Source of the DNA: Mesostigma viride
Lineage: Eukaryota > Streptophyta > Mesostigmatophyceae > Mesostigmatales > Mesostigmataceae
Assembly: GCA_009746045.1 (NCBI GenBank)
Contig: RPFO01002248.1
Location: 121,959 to 185,958, forward strand
DNA: 64,000 nucleotides
Direction of reading: 5' to 3'
Shown here piece after piece: positions 31,357-41,119 of this stretch (position 1 is the first letter of the stretch; the number at the start of each line of letters is the position of its first letter). Made by a program: the position numbers and the translations under genes. Under the pieces are notes generated by a model, which saw only the letters and a list, made by a program, of their open reading frames with translations, made no database searches and had not been told where the DNA came from.

Positions 31357-34300
31357 GAAGGAGAAGAAGAAGAAGAAGAAGAATTTAGCCTCACTAGTTT
31401 GTCTTACTATTCATGCTCGTCTCACTGGTGGAATTGGTATTGTCGGTTGTGTTGGTCTCACTGGTGGAACTGCTATTGTCGGTTGTGTTGGTCTCAATGG
31501 TGGAAGTGCTATTGTCGGTTGTGTTGGTCTCAATGGTGGAAGTGCTATTGTCGGTTGTGTTGGTCTCACTGGTGGAACTGCTATTGTCGGCCGTGTTGGT
31601 CTCAATGGTGGAAGTGCTATTGTCGGTCGTGTTGGTCTCAATGGTGGAAGTGCTATTGTCGGTCGTGTTGTTCTCAATGGTGGAACTGCTATTGTCGGTC
31701 GTGTTGGTCTCACTGGTGGAACTGCTATTGTCGGTTGTGTTGGTCTCACTGGTGGAACTGCTATTGTCGGTCGTGTTGGTCTCACTGGTGGAAGTGCTAT
31801 TGTCGGTTGTGTTGGTCTCAATGGTGGAAGTGCTATTGTCGGTCGTGTTGGTCTCAATGGTGAAAGTGCTATTGTCGGTTGTGTTGGTCTCAATGGTGGA
31901 AGTGCTATTGTCGGTTGTGTTGGTCTCACTGGTGGAACTGCTATTGTCGGTCGTGTTGGTCTCACTGGTGGAAGTGCTATTGTCGGTCGTGTTGGTCTCA
32001 ATGGTGGAAGTGCTATTGTCGGTCGTGTTGGTCGTACAGCGATGTTGGTTTCTAGCCGTGCTGGTCTTACCGGCCCTGTTGATCTTACCGGAGGTTGGGG
32101 TTGGTTTTGCCGGTCAAGTTGGTCTTACTAGTCATCATGTGCTAGGTGCTTGTCAAAGCAATGGAACTGCTCCTACCGCTGACCTGGTCTTACCGGTGGA
32201 ATTGGTCCTACTGGTGAGAATTAAAGAAATTAATCTTACAAGTCATGTTGATCATTAGCTACTCGTACTCGACTTTCCGGTGGACTTGGTTCTACTACTA
32301 ATATTCATTATCCAGTATGGTACCAAACTATTTCACTGTTGATTGGTTTATATTCCGGTTACGAGGTGCTGGCTTGTGGAGGTCCAGAGTGCAGCCGTGG
32401 TCAACCAGGCGTCACCTTTGGCCGGCTTCCGCCACCGTGACCCAGTTAGTAGTACTCCTACTCACATTCGCCCCCGTGGGGCTAGCAGTTAGATTCGATC
32501 CACTGGTTCATATAGGAGAATTTCGGACACACTTGAAACGCTCTCCGGAAAAGAGCCTTTTCGCAGTTGGGCCATCGCTTGGGATGCCTTCGGATCAGGA
32601 GACCCCTATAGCCGCGAAATCATGCAAGAGGTCCTGTGTTCGAATCCAGTATGGTACCAAACTATTTAATTGTTCTTAGCGGTGGAGTTGGTCCTAATCC
32701 TCATACTAGCATCGTTCTGACCAGTGGGGTTGGTTCTACTCCTCATACTGTTCTTACCGGTGAAGCTGGTACACTACTCATAATTTTTCTTACCGGTGGA
32801 GTTGGTCACCTGGGCCCACAGCAGCTCCCGGTTGGCCTTGTTCCGGATGGGCGGTGCGCACTTATGCAGCGTGCTGCCATCGGGAATGTCCTCCGCCGCA
32901 AACGTCAGGTAGTGGGGGCACGTCTCCACGGATATCGACAGCCCCGTCAAGCGCGCGCGGCGGATGGTGGGCAGCGACTTGGCATCGGCCAGGTGGGCGA
33001 TGTGCACGTGGGGCATCCATGCTGTCTCTTGCTCGCTCGTGTCGTTGCTGGCGACACAACCCCAACGATGGGGCGTAGAGGAAAGGCAAACCAGCCGCAC
33101 CCACCGCGGTGGTTGGGAAAAGAGAAACCAACAGACGCAACGTACCGCGGCATGGGAAAGGCAATGTGCATCGCAAGGAGGGGACAGAAACAGGAGGTCG
33201 TGCTCTTATGAGTGTATAGCCAGCGTATGCGGCCAGATAATTCATAGAAGTAGAATAAACGAAACACGTGGTCCCATTGGGGAGCCAGGGAGCATTAGCC
33301 CTCCCGGTGGTGATAATATGGCAAGAGTATTCTCTCTTGTGAGTATACGGCCAGCCAGAGAAAAGGGGCACTAGCTGCAGCATATCGTTCATGTAGTCAT
33401 TCTGCTTGACTTCTTAATAAACACGGGAGAACAAGCTGTCGTGGAAACGACGCAAGCATCTCAGCAGGCGTGTACCAGTGCCTGCCATCACAAAATGTGA
33501 CACCAGATGTGAACTGCAAACAGCCAGGCGGTGCCTACCTCCCGTTGGGAACGTGACACACAGGTAAACTGGAATGGTTTTGTCCAAGACGCGCAATCAT
33601 CTGGCCCAGAGCCAAGGATGAGATTCCACGTAAAACATATGACACACGGCCGCCGGCTCGAATCCCAAGCAACATAGAGCAGCAATACGTATTCATTCAT
33701 CCCTCACGTATTCATTCATCAGTTTCAAGGCGGATCAGAATGAAAAGAAAAAGAACGATTGACGAAAAATTAGGAACCGAAGAAAACTGAGAGCACTACT
33801 ACCTAGGTGACGACAGTTTGCGTATCATCTATGTCATTAACCCATCATCAGAATAGTATGGATTAGTATACAAATAACATGGCCTTATCATCAGTAAGGC
33901 ATCCTCTATGGATTAGTATACAAATAACATGGCCTTATCATCAGTAAGGCATCCTCACCTCACTTCCCCGAGCACCTTGACAACCGCCTCGATCGCCCGC
34001 GCCTCAAACGACCGCGGCCGCGTCGCTGCGTACGTGCTATACTTGCGCGGGTCACGATCCTCCCCCTGGTCGCTGCCATCACCCGAAGCGCCGCTGCTCC
34101 CCTTCTTCTTGATCTCCGAGACCAGCTCTGCGTGGAGCATGAGCGGCTTGCGCAAGTCCTGCTTCTGCAGCACCCTCAGCGCGGTGCGGATGTGGTTGAG
34201 GCCAACCGCGGGAAAGTCATCCATGCCTGGGGGGGATGGCCGCCAAAAAAAAGACACAACAACAGGGGGGAATTCAGGGGGTACACGGTTGCTACGGGGT

Positions 34301-37300
34301 AGGACATTTGCTACGACCTGAAAGACTCAGTATGGGCATGGGTGATGACAGATATGCAGAACATTAATATAAAGAATCGGAGAAAGAGGAGTGCAAAGGA
34401 GGGCAAAGGGGGCATCCAAAAGTGGGTGGGGTAAGGGGTCTTTCGGGCGTAAGCATCCGCTGACATAAAAAAAGGGAGCCTACACTGGGGAGCAAATACC
34501 GATGTGACGGAACTGTGTTCTGGACATCCAACGAGGCGAGACTGCAGTCTCAGAAAGTCCTGTTCAACATCCCAAAGTAAGAAGCTGATACAGGCGCAGC
34601 GGCAGGAAATAGCTGAAAAGGCAACGTGCAGATTCTGGGCGCAAATGCTTTGAACATCCTCACATACTGTTGCTGCTGTCGTCCACACACAGACAGAAAT
34701 GAGATAGCACCTCGATCTTTAGTACGGCATGAACACGCACCAATGCAGTTCAGCAGAACGCAAGCAGCTCATGCTCCACCGGCACACATGAACTCGCCCA
34801 CGCATGCACACCTGCCACACATCAACGCCTCACGCCCTTTCCCCAGCTGCACGCTCTACAACTAACGTGGCACCCCCCCCTCCCTCCCCCTGCTAGACTC
34901 AGAAGCGCTCACATTGCAGTATTTCTTGTGATATCAATTGAAAAATAATTGCAGCATCCACTCACCCGAGTCACACATGAAGGCCTTGAGCCCCACGGCC
35001 CCCGCCTCCAGCAGTTCCTCCAGCGCCTCGGTGGCGTCCTTGCCCCCATTGGCAGGCACCAGGCCGCCCCAGTAGGCGCAGTCCACCGATAGCTTGCCTT
35101 TCGCGGCATGCACCTGGGGGGGATGCGCGGGTGCAGGGATTCGGATGTAATGCCAGCGGGGCCATGGTAAGGCAGGGGCATGGGGATGGGTTGGGCATGG
35201 TGAGGTGGGGCCATGAAGAGGTTCATGCATGTCCAGATCACCAGATTACCATGCAATTCTTCCGTCCTACCAATGCCAAAACAGGGACAGGTGCCAGCAG
35301 GTGCGGATTAAGAAACCCAATCGTGCGTGGGTGGAGTTTGACTTATACCTAGAAACAACGGGCATCTTGTAATGGAAAGAAGGGGCACGCCGCTGCGGAT
35401 CCACATCGCTGCGGACTGAGACACACACAACAGGCAATCATGCGAGCCTGTGCCATTTATAGCACCATTGTAGCGATGAGACAGACTAGCACTTCCATAG
35501 TAGCCCTTCCAAAGTAACACAATAGGACCAGGACCCCCGAAACCTGGCCTCTCAAAGACAACCAAGGGCATTGACAGTACCCCCAAAAGACGATTGCAGC
35601 GCCCCCCCCCCGCTGTTTCAGGCAACTCATACAACCCTGCTTCAGGCCACCCAACCCCCATGAGATTCAGGCACACGCTCGCACCCACACAAGCGCACAT
35701 GCACACACGCACACGCCCACACGCCCACACGCCCGCCCACCCGCCCACCCGCCCACCCGCCCACCCGCCCACCCGCCCACCACACGCCCACCCGCCCACC
35801 ACACGCCCACACGCCCACACGCCCACACGCCCACCCGCCCGCCGCCCGCCCGCCGCCCGCCCGCCCGCCCGCCCGCCCGCCCCCGCCCGCCCGCCGCCCG
35901 CCCGCCCGCCCGCCGCCCGCCCGCCGCCCGCCCGCCCGCCCCGCCCGCCCGCCCGCCCGCCCGCCCGCCCGCCCGCCGCCCGCCCGCCCGCCCACCCACC
36001 CACCCGCCCGCCCGCCCGCCCACCCGCCCGCCCGCCCACCTTGGCCTGCAGCAGCTCCGCGGTGGTGACAGCTGGTCTCGAGTTGATGGGCATGTCCACC
36101 ACGGTGGTGACGCCCCCCGCTGCGGCCGCCTTTGTGCCGGACGCAAATCCTGTGACATGAGTGTGGTGAGCCCAGCCATCAGGCCGACATCCAACACAAG
36201 GCACCATGAGCACCAAACCAGAGATACCCCACGCCTTCCACAATTTACGTAAACAACAAACGGCCCAACCAGCCTCTGTTGCTAGTTCCTGGGCTAGAGA
36301 GCCTCTGAGGGGGGTGGCCCCGCCGTTATTCGTATCTACTGCACTTACAATGAGGATGTGACAAGGAGGATGTTACAATGAGGGGAAGCTGCTTTGTCGT
36401 GACAAATCCTTCACAAGCACCCTGCCAAGATGCGCGGAGGATCCCTAAGTCGCATTAGCTGTTGACCCATTTTGTTATCTTCACAAAGTTACTGCTTGAG
36501 TGGCCCCAAGCGACCTAACAACCAATAAACCAACCACGCAGCCCATGCTTGATAGCCGCAAGTGGCGCGATATGCCAAGGACAGGATCCCTCAGTGCACT
36601 CGCCCTCATTTAGTTCTTGCTCCTACCGCCGCCTCGCTCGCCCGACAAAACATGCCGAGGCCAAGAAAAAGAAAAACACTTGCAAAATGCTGTCCTGGAC
36701 ACTAGCACTTGGCTCCCCACACCGCATTTCCGCTGTCCACATAGGAAAACCTGTTGCTGGCAAGCCATACCCCGCCTGGGTCCGTGCCCATGCTCACCAG
36801 TCACCTTTACAACGCCTTTTCCCGGGGATTGCCGCATGCTCTATCGTATCGGGTTAAATGATGACATCATCATCATCAGCTCAGCCAAAAGCAAGTCACA
36901 CTGTCCCCGCATCTGGCCGATGTGTTCTTCAAGGCCCATGCTGTCCAGTTGATGCGGACATCCTGTTTCCGGCGGCAGTGCCCTTCCCACCCAGAGATGC
37001 CGCGTTCGAATCCCTCTAGTACAAAACTCCATGGTGCCCTTCCCATAGGCCCGACGGCCACTAGGGGCAGCGATTGGGGGGCAACGGTGGCAAACAGGGG
37101 CAGGAGTATGCCAGCTCAGCACCTGCTGGGGGGACAACGCAGCGAGTGATGCTGGCAGCAACGCAGCATGTGCATGGCATGCGCTTACCTTCCCAGTCCT
37201 CCCGTCCCGGCTCGTTGAGATGGACATGCACCTGACGAGGGGACGAGACAGCAGTGTGAGAAAAGAAACGATGGCAGACGGGGTGTGCCGAGATGGCAGA

Positions 37301-39800
37301 AGGACTAGGTGAGGAGAGACAGCACTAGCTGTAATCCTTGCACAGCCATTCATGCAGGGGAAATCCCATGCCCATACCTACAATCCACACTATTGGAGGC
37401 ATCGTTTGTCTGGCAGGCTGGGAGTCATAGTAAGGAAGGAGGAACGCTACCTACAATCCACACTATGAGAAGCATCGTTCGTCAGGCAGCCTGGGAGTCA
37501 TAGTAAGGAAGGAGGAGCGCTACTACAATCCACACAATGAGAAGCATCGTTTGTCTGGCAGTCTGGGAGTCATAGTAAAGGAGGAGCGCTACCTACAATC
37601 CACACTATGAGAAGCATCGTTTGTCTGGCAGTCTGGGAGTCATAGTAAAGGAGGAACGCTACCTACAATCCACACTATGAGAAGCATCGTTTGTCTGGCA
37701 GTCTGGGAGTCATAGTAAAGGAGGAACGCTACCTACAATCCACACTATGAGAAGCATCGTTTGTCTGGCAGTCTGGGAGTCATAGTAAGGAAGGAGGAGC
37801 GCTACTGCAATCCACACTATGAGAAGCATCGTTTGTCTGGCAGTCTGGGAGTCATAGTAAAGGAGGAGCGCTACCTACAATCCACACTATGAGAAGCATC
37901 GTTTGTCTGGCAGTCTGGGAGTCATAGTAAGGAAGGAGGAGCGCTACTGCAATCCACACTATGAGAAGCATCGTTTGTCTGGCAGTCTGGGAGTCATAGT
38001 AAAGGAGGAGCGCTACCTACAATCCACACTATGAGAAGCATCGTTTGTCTGGCAGTCTGGGAGTCATAGTAAAGGAGGAACGCTACCTACAATCCACACT
38101 ATGAGAAGCATCGTTTGTCTGGCAGTCTGGGAGTCATAGTAAAGGAGGAACGCTACCTACAATCCACACTATGAGAAGCATCGTTTGTCTGGCAGTCTGG
38201 GAGTCATAGTAAGGAAGGAGGAGCGCTACTGCAATCCACACTATGAGAAGCATCGTTTGTCTGGCAGTCTGGGAGTCATAGTAAGGAAGGAGGAGCGCTA
38301 CTGCAATCCACACAATGAGAAGCATCGTTTGTCTGGCAGTCTGGGAGTCATAGTAAGGAAGGAGGAGCGCTACTGCAATCCACACTATGAGAAGCATCGT
38401 TTGCCCGGCAGTCTGGGAGTCATAGTAAGGAAGGAGGAGCGCTACCTACAATCCACACTATGAGAAGCATCGTTTGTCTGGCAGTCTGGGAGTCATAGTA
38501 AAGGAGGAACGCTACCTACAATCCACACTATGAGAAGCATCGTTTGTCTGGCAGTCTGGGAGTCATAGTAAAGGAGGAACGCTACCTACAATCCACACTA
38601 TGAGAAGCATCGTTTGTCTGGCAGTCTGGGAGTCATAGTAAAGGAGGAACGCTACCTACAATCCACACTATGAGAAGCATCGTTTGTCTGGCAGTCTGGG
38701 AGTCATAGTAAAGGAGGAACGCTACCTACAATCCACACTATGAGAAGCATCGTTTGTCTGGCAGTCTGGGAGTCATAGTAAAGGAGGAACGCTACCTACA
38801 ATCCACACTATGAGAAGCATCGTTTGTCTGGCAGTCTGGGAGTCATAGTAAAGGAGGAACGCTACCTACAATCCACACTATGAGAAGCATCGTTTGTCTG
38901 GCAGTCTGGGAGTCATAGTAAAGGAGGAACGCTACCTACAATCCACACTATGAGAAGCATCGTTTGTCTGGCAGTCTGGGAGTCATAGTAAAGGAGGAAC
39001 GCTACCTACAATCCACACTATGAGAAGCATCGTTTGTCTGGCAGTCTGGGAGTCATAGTAAAGGAGGAACGCCTGCAAAAGGTGCCAGACCCGGGGAGAG
39101 CAACTCAGGTAATCCGTTTGGTCCAACCGGACCGCCATCAGCACCCTTACATATGCTTATACGCTCATACCCTTACATATGCTCATATGGTAAAAAAAGC
39201 ATAGGAGGCCGCCGCAGAATTCCGGGATATAGCAAGGAGCAAAAGCGGTGCCCGGGCTTCGAGGTTAGAAATGCTAAATGAGACCGAGCATGGCTGTGAG
39301 CAATCTCATAGACATTGCGCACTCTTCCCTAATAGGAAGTATATTACTGGGTTATCTGTAATGGAAACCCTGCACACGGCGACAGCACATAAATCCTAGC
39401 AAGCTTGTCTGTATCACCGAGCAAGAGCAACGAACTTACATCGACAAGGCCCGGCATTATGACATTCTTGCCGTAGTCTATGAAGAAAATGGAGCTGCTG
39501 TTCTGTCTGTATGCCTGCAATTTGTCATGCGCAGGAGTCAGTTCTATCTCCTGGATTTTGCCATTGTCGACGATAACAACAGCAGGAAAGACTCCGCTCG
39601 ACGTGATAACACGCTCGCTGTATAGAGCGAACGACAAGTGAGGCAAGAGACCGCACATCTCTACCGCCACGGTGGCTTGGCCAACTTTCTGCTTCTTTGC
39701 AAAAAAGCCATGACTAGACGGGCCCAGCAGGTACGACAGGGTCAACGGCACTACTAACTACTAAGCCAACGAGCAGGGCTACAACCGTGGAGGATGGCAT
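27710..39800 (-). CDS. ALN: Allantoinase, nine-exon gene
   Basis: Allantoinase opens the allantoin ring to allantoate in purine/ureide breakdown. Exons on the minus strand: 39658 (or 39800)-39440, 37231-37189, 36149-36040, 35113-34966, 34226-33959, 33047-32794, 30616-30521, 28789-28627, 27923-27710. All junctions have GT/AG ends and join in one frame: 504 residues from ATG 39658, close to plant allantoinase. Metal-site residues of the amidohydrolase fold are all present: HVHLNEPG (HxH), GLKAFMCDSG (Lys to be carbamylated), MLHAEL, HIAHLADA and SSDHSP. The C-terminus has YHRHKGTPYAG and ATFVRGHLVY. An ATG at 39800 starts a hydrophobic signal-like peptide (MPSSTVVALLVGLVVSSA), but it is out of frame with CGLLPH. 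A 49-base intron (39737-39689) would join them and give an ER-type N-terminus like plant ALN. The gene spans 12 kb because its introns are packed with repeats. Confidence 0.93.
28997..29158. repeat. 8-bp tandem array (GTAGTATA)n in allantoinase intron 8
   Basis: About 20 units lie in the intron between the last two internal exons; shorter blocks of the same unit recur at 29428-29492 and 29725-29778. The three blocks are separated by non-repetitive DNA, suggesting insertion into one older array. Confidence 0.9.
29590..29690 (-). repeat. tRNA-derived SINE-like copy (minus strand)
   Basis: On the minus strand it reads CAGTTGGCGATGCCTTAGGA (A-box-like), CCGGAGAC, then GAGAGGTCCCCAGTTCGATTCC (B-box core TTCGATTCC). 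The same order of blocks occurs at 32560-32650 and 36950-37020. Confidence 0.5.
30960..31383. repeat. (GAA)n microsatellite, about 420 bp, in an allantoinase intron
   Basis: A nearly pure GAA/TTC tract with a few GAG interruptions near 31120-31180. It lies in the intron between exons 33047-32794 and 30616-30521; the transcript would carry UUC repeats. Such purine/pyrimidine tracts can form triplex DNA. The long polyglutamate and polyarginine ORFs across it are artefacts. Confidence 0.97.
31411..32036. repeat. 36-bp minisatellite, about 17 copies, in an allantoinase intron
   Basis: Unit TTGGTCTCAATGGTGGAAGT plus GCTATTGTCGGTTGTG. The units vary at a few positions (CAATGG/CACTGG, GAAGTG/GAACTG, GGTTGT/GGTCGT). 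The unit length is a multiple of three, so all frames stay open; I do not regard this as coding. Diverged units (CTTACCGGTGGAGTTGGTCC) continue to about 32800, into the donor of the next exon. Confidence 0.95.
32560..32650 (+). repeat. tRNA-derived SINE-like copy
   Basis: CAGTTGGGCCATCGCTTGGG, ATCAGGAGACCCC, AGCCGCGAAATCATGC, then GGTCCTGTGTTCGAATCC with a B-box core. It ends in AGTATGGTACCAAACTATTT, which is also found at 32313-32332, so the copy is flanked by or ends in a duplicated stretch. Confidence 0.5.
33857..33956. repeat. 50-bp tandem duplication abutting an allantoinase donor site
   Basis: Two identical-looking units beginning TATGGATTAGTATACAAATA. The right unit ends one base before the GT donor (33958-33957) of exon 34226-33959, so the intron start is duplicated just inside the intron. 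Confidence 0.9.
35690..36039. repeat. CCCGCC/CACCCG tandem array starting at an exon donor site
   Basis: About 350 bp of C-rich repeats on the plus strand, (GGGCGG)n on the transcribed minus strand, begin exactly at the GT donor of allantoinase exon 36149-36040. The transcript would have many G-runs in register, with strong G-quadruplex potential. ORFs of Pro/Ala/Arg or Gly/Ala/Arg over it are artefacts. Confidence 0.93.
36945..37020 (+). repeat. tRNA-derived SINE-like copy
   Basis: CCAGTTGATGCGGACATCCT, CCGGCGGC, then CCGCGTTCGAATCCC (B-box core). It has the same block order as the copies at 29590-29690 and 32560-32650 but is more diverged. Confidence 0.4.
37375..39072. repeat. 70-bp satellite-like array, about 24 copies, in allantoinase intron 1
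   Basis: Unit: ACAATCCACACTATGAGAAG, CATCGTTTGTCTGGCAGTCT, GGGAGTCATAGTAAAGGAGG, AACGCTACCT. The left half mixes variants (AAGGAAGGAGGAGCG with TACTGC); the right half (about 38430 to 39072) is almost homogeneous, indicating recent expansion at one end. It lies between exons 39440 and 37231. Confidence 0.97.
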
Positions 39801-41119
39801 CTTCTATCACGATGGGTCGAATTCACTCAGTCCCCTTTCATGCACAAATTGCAAGCAGGGTCACGCACAGCTTCACAGGCGTCCGTCACTAGTCACTAGG
39901 ACTCTCATGTGCTAACCCGCACCTTCTATTGCGCCTGTTCCAATTTTGCGAAGACAATCAAAGACGGCACAAATTATGGCACCCTCAAGGCTTCTGGCTT
40001 CTTCTTGTGCATGCTTGGATTTTCATAAACGTTTGCGCGAAATCTTAACGGAGGTCTGCAGTAATCCTTCACAGCCCGCCTCGTCCCAACTGCCAAACCG
40101 ACAGATGCGTTAACGATGGCGATTGTGGCAGCACGTGGCAAGCGTGCAGTGCGCGGAGAAAATAATGCAGCGTTCTTGCAAGAAGTTGTTGTTGTTGTTG
40201 TGCCCAAGTTGAGTTGAGTTAACTTGAGTTGCAACTATAGATTCGCAGATGACTGCAGTATAATTTTGTAATTGACTTGACACAACTCCTAGAATTCACT
40301 CCAGGGTACGGAAAGAAATAGTCAAGTCGGCGGGATGCATTCAAGTTTCTGGTTCCATCCTGGCAAACCGGAGCGTGATACTGTAGCGTTATCAAGATTG
40401 TCACGTCACGTGCGTGCACCGAAATGAGGTGACCCTGGATTTCTCTGCAGTATCCGAGCGCACTTCAACTGTCATCAACTCAGAAGGCTCCTGAAGGCTG
40501 AAGCAGCCCAGCGATCGAGTGAAAGCCTCATTTATTAGATGCAATAATGTACTTGAACTGGTTATGACGATTGACTAGCGACAGTAGCGAGTAGCGACTA
40601 CAGGCCTCGAACCCACTATTACAGGAACATTCACGTTTATTTATAACAAACCAGAAAACCAGATGCGTTCGACATGGCCCGGAAAATAAAAGTCCGCATG
40701 CTTAGGAAGCACAGGAACGCATATCCTACGGCCGGACTCACCCGAGGATTGCCTTTGGTGGAATCCGTTATGATGGCCTTGAACGGGTGTCAGAAAACAC
40801 AGGAATATGGCAAGCGGAACATCGCAACAAGCCGAACCGCCGGATACACAGGCAGGGAGCAGCCACCTCGATTGATCTTGGAGGACATGTACAAGTCCGG
40901 GTTTTACGCTACTCTATGGGGAGCAACGAGCCTGCGCCATCGCTCGGGTGAACGCTTGTCATCACGAGCCGGTGATCGCCCTGCATCCGGCCTGTCTTCT
41001 TATTGGTTTTCCTTGTCGTTAACCCAGCTCAGAAAGCTTGGGCGTGGGCACGGCAACCACGCCAGCCGCGAGGCAAAACCTTCCCTTCTCACTCGTTCCG
41101 AGCACTGCATAGTAACAAC
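39801..41119. other. Divergent intergenic region between allantoinase and dynamin genes
   Basis: About 1.3 kb between two start codons on opposite strands, so it should contain both promoters. It has a short (TTG)n run near 40186-40200 and otherwise no repeats. The 219-residue plus-strand ORF at 40674-41333 has no recognisable motif and overlaps the dynamin exon in another frame. Confidence 0.5.

Noticed and set aside
30810-31394. Polyarginine, polyglutamate and polyserine ORFs
   Set aside because: Translation of the GAA/TTC microsatellite in an intron of allantoinase.
31411-32258. Repetitive protein with a 12-residue repeat (VLVSMVEVLLSV)
   Set aside because: The 36-bp unit keeps all frames open on both strands; it lies in an intron and has no start context or conserved non-repeat part.
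32794-32810. Donor site at 32809 (CAG|GTGACC) for an allantoinase exon
   Set aside because: It leaves the wrong phase for the next exon; the donor CACCG|GTAAGA at 32793 joins in frame as NSTEGTWIDML.
35594-36243. Pro/Ala/Arg and Gly/Arg/Ala-rich ORFs
   Set aside because: Products of the CCCGCC array next to an allantoinase exon; only 36149-36040 on the minus strand is coding.
37375-39072. CRISPR array
   Set aside because: The units are contiguous with no unique spacers, and the sequence is eukaryotic; it is a simple tandem satellite.
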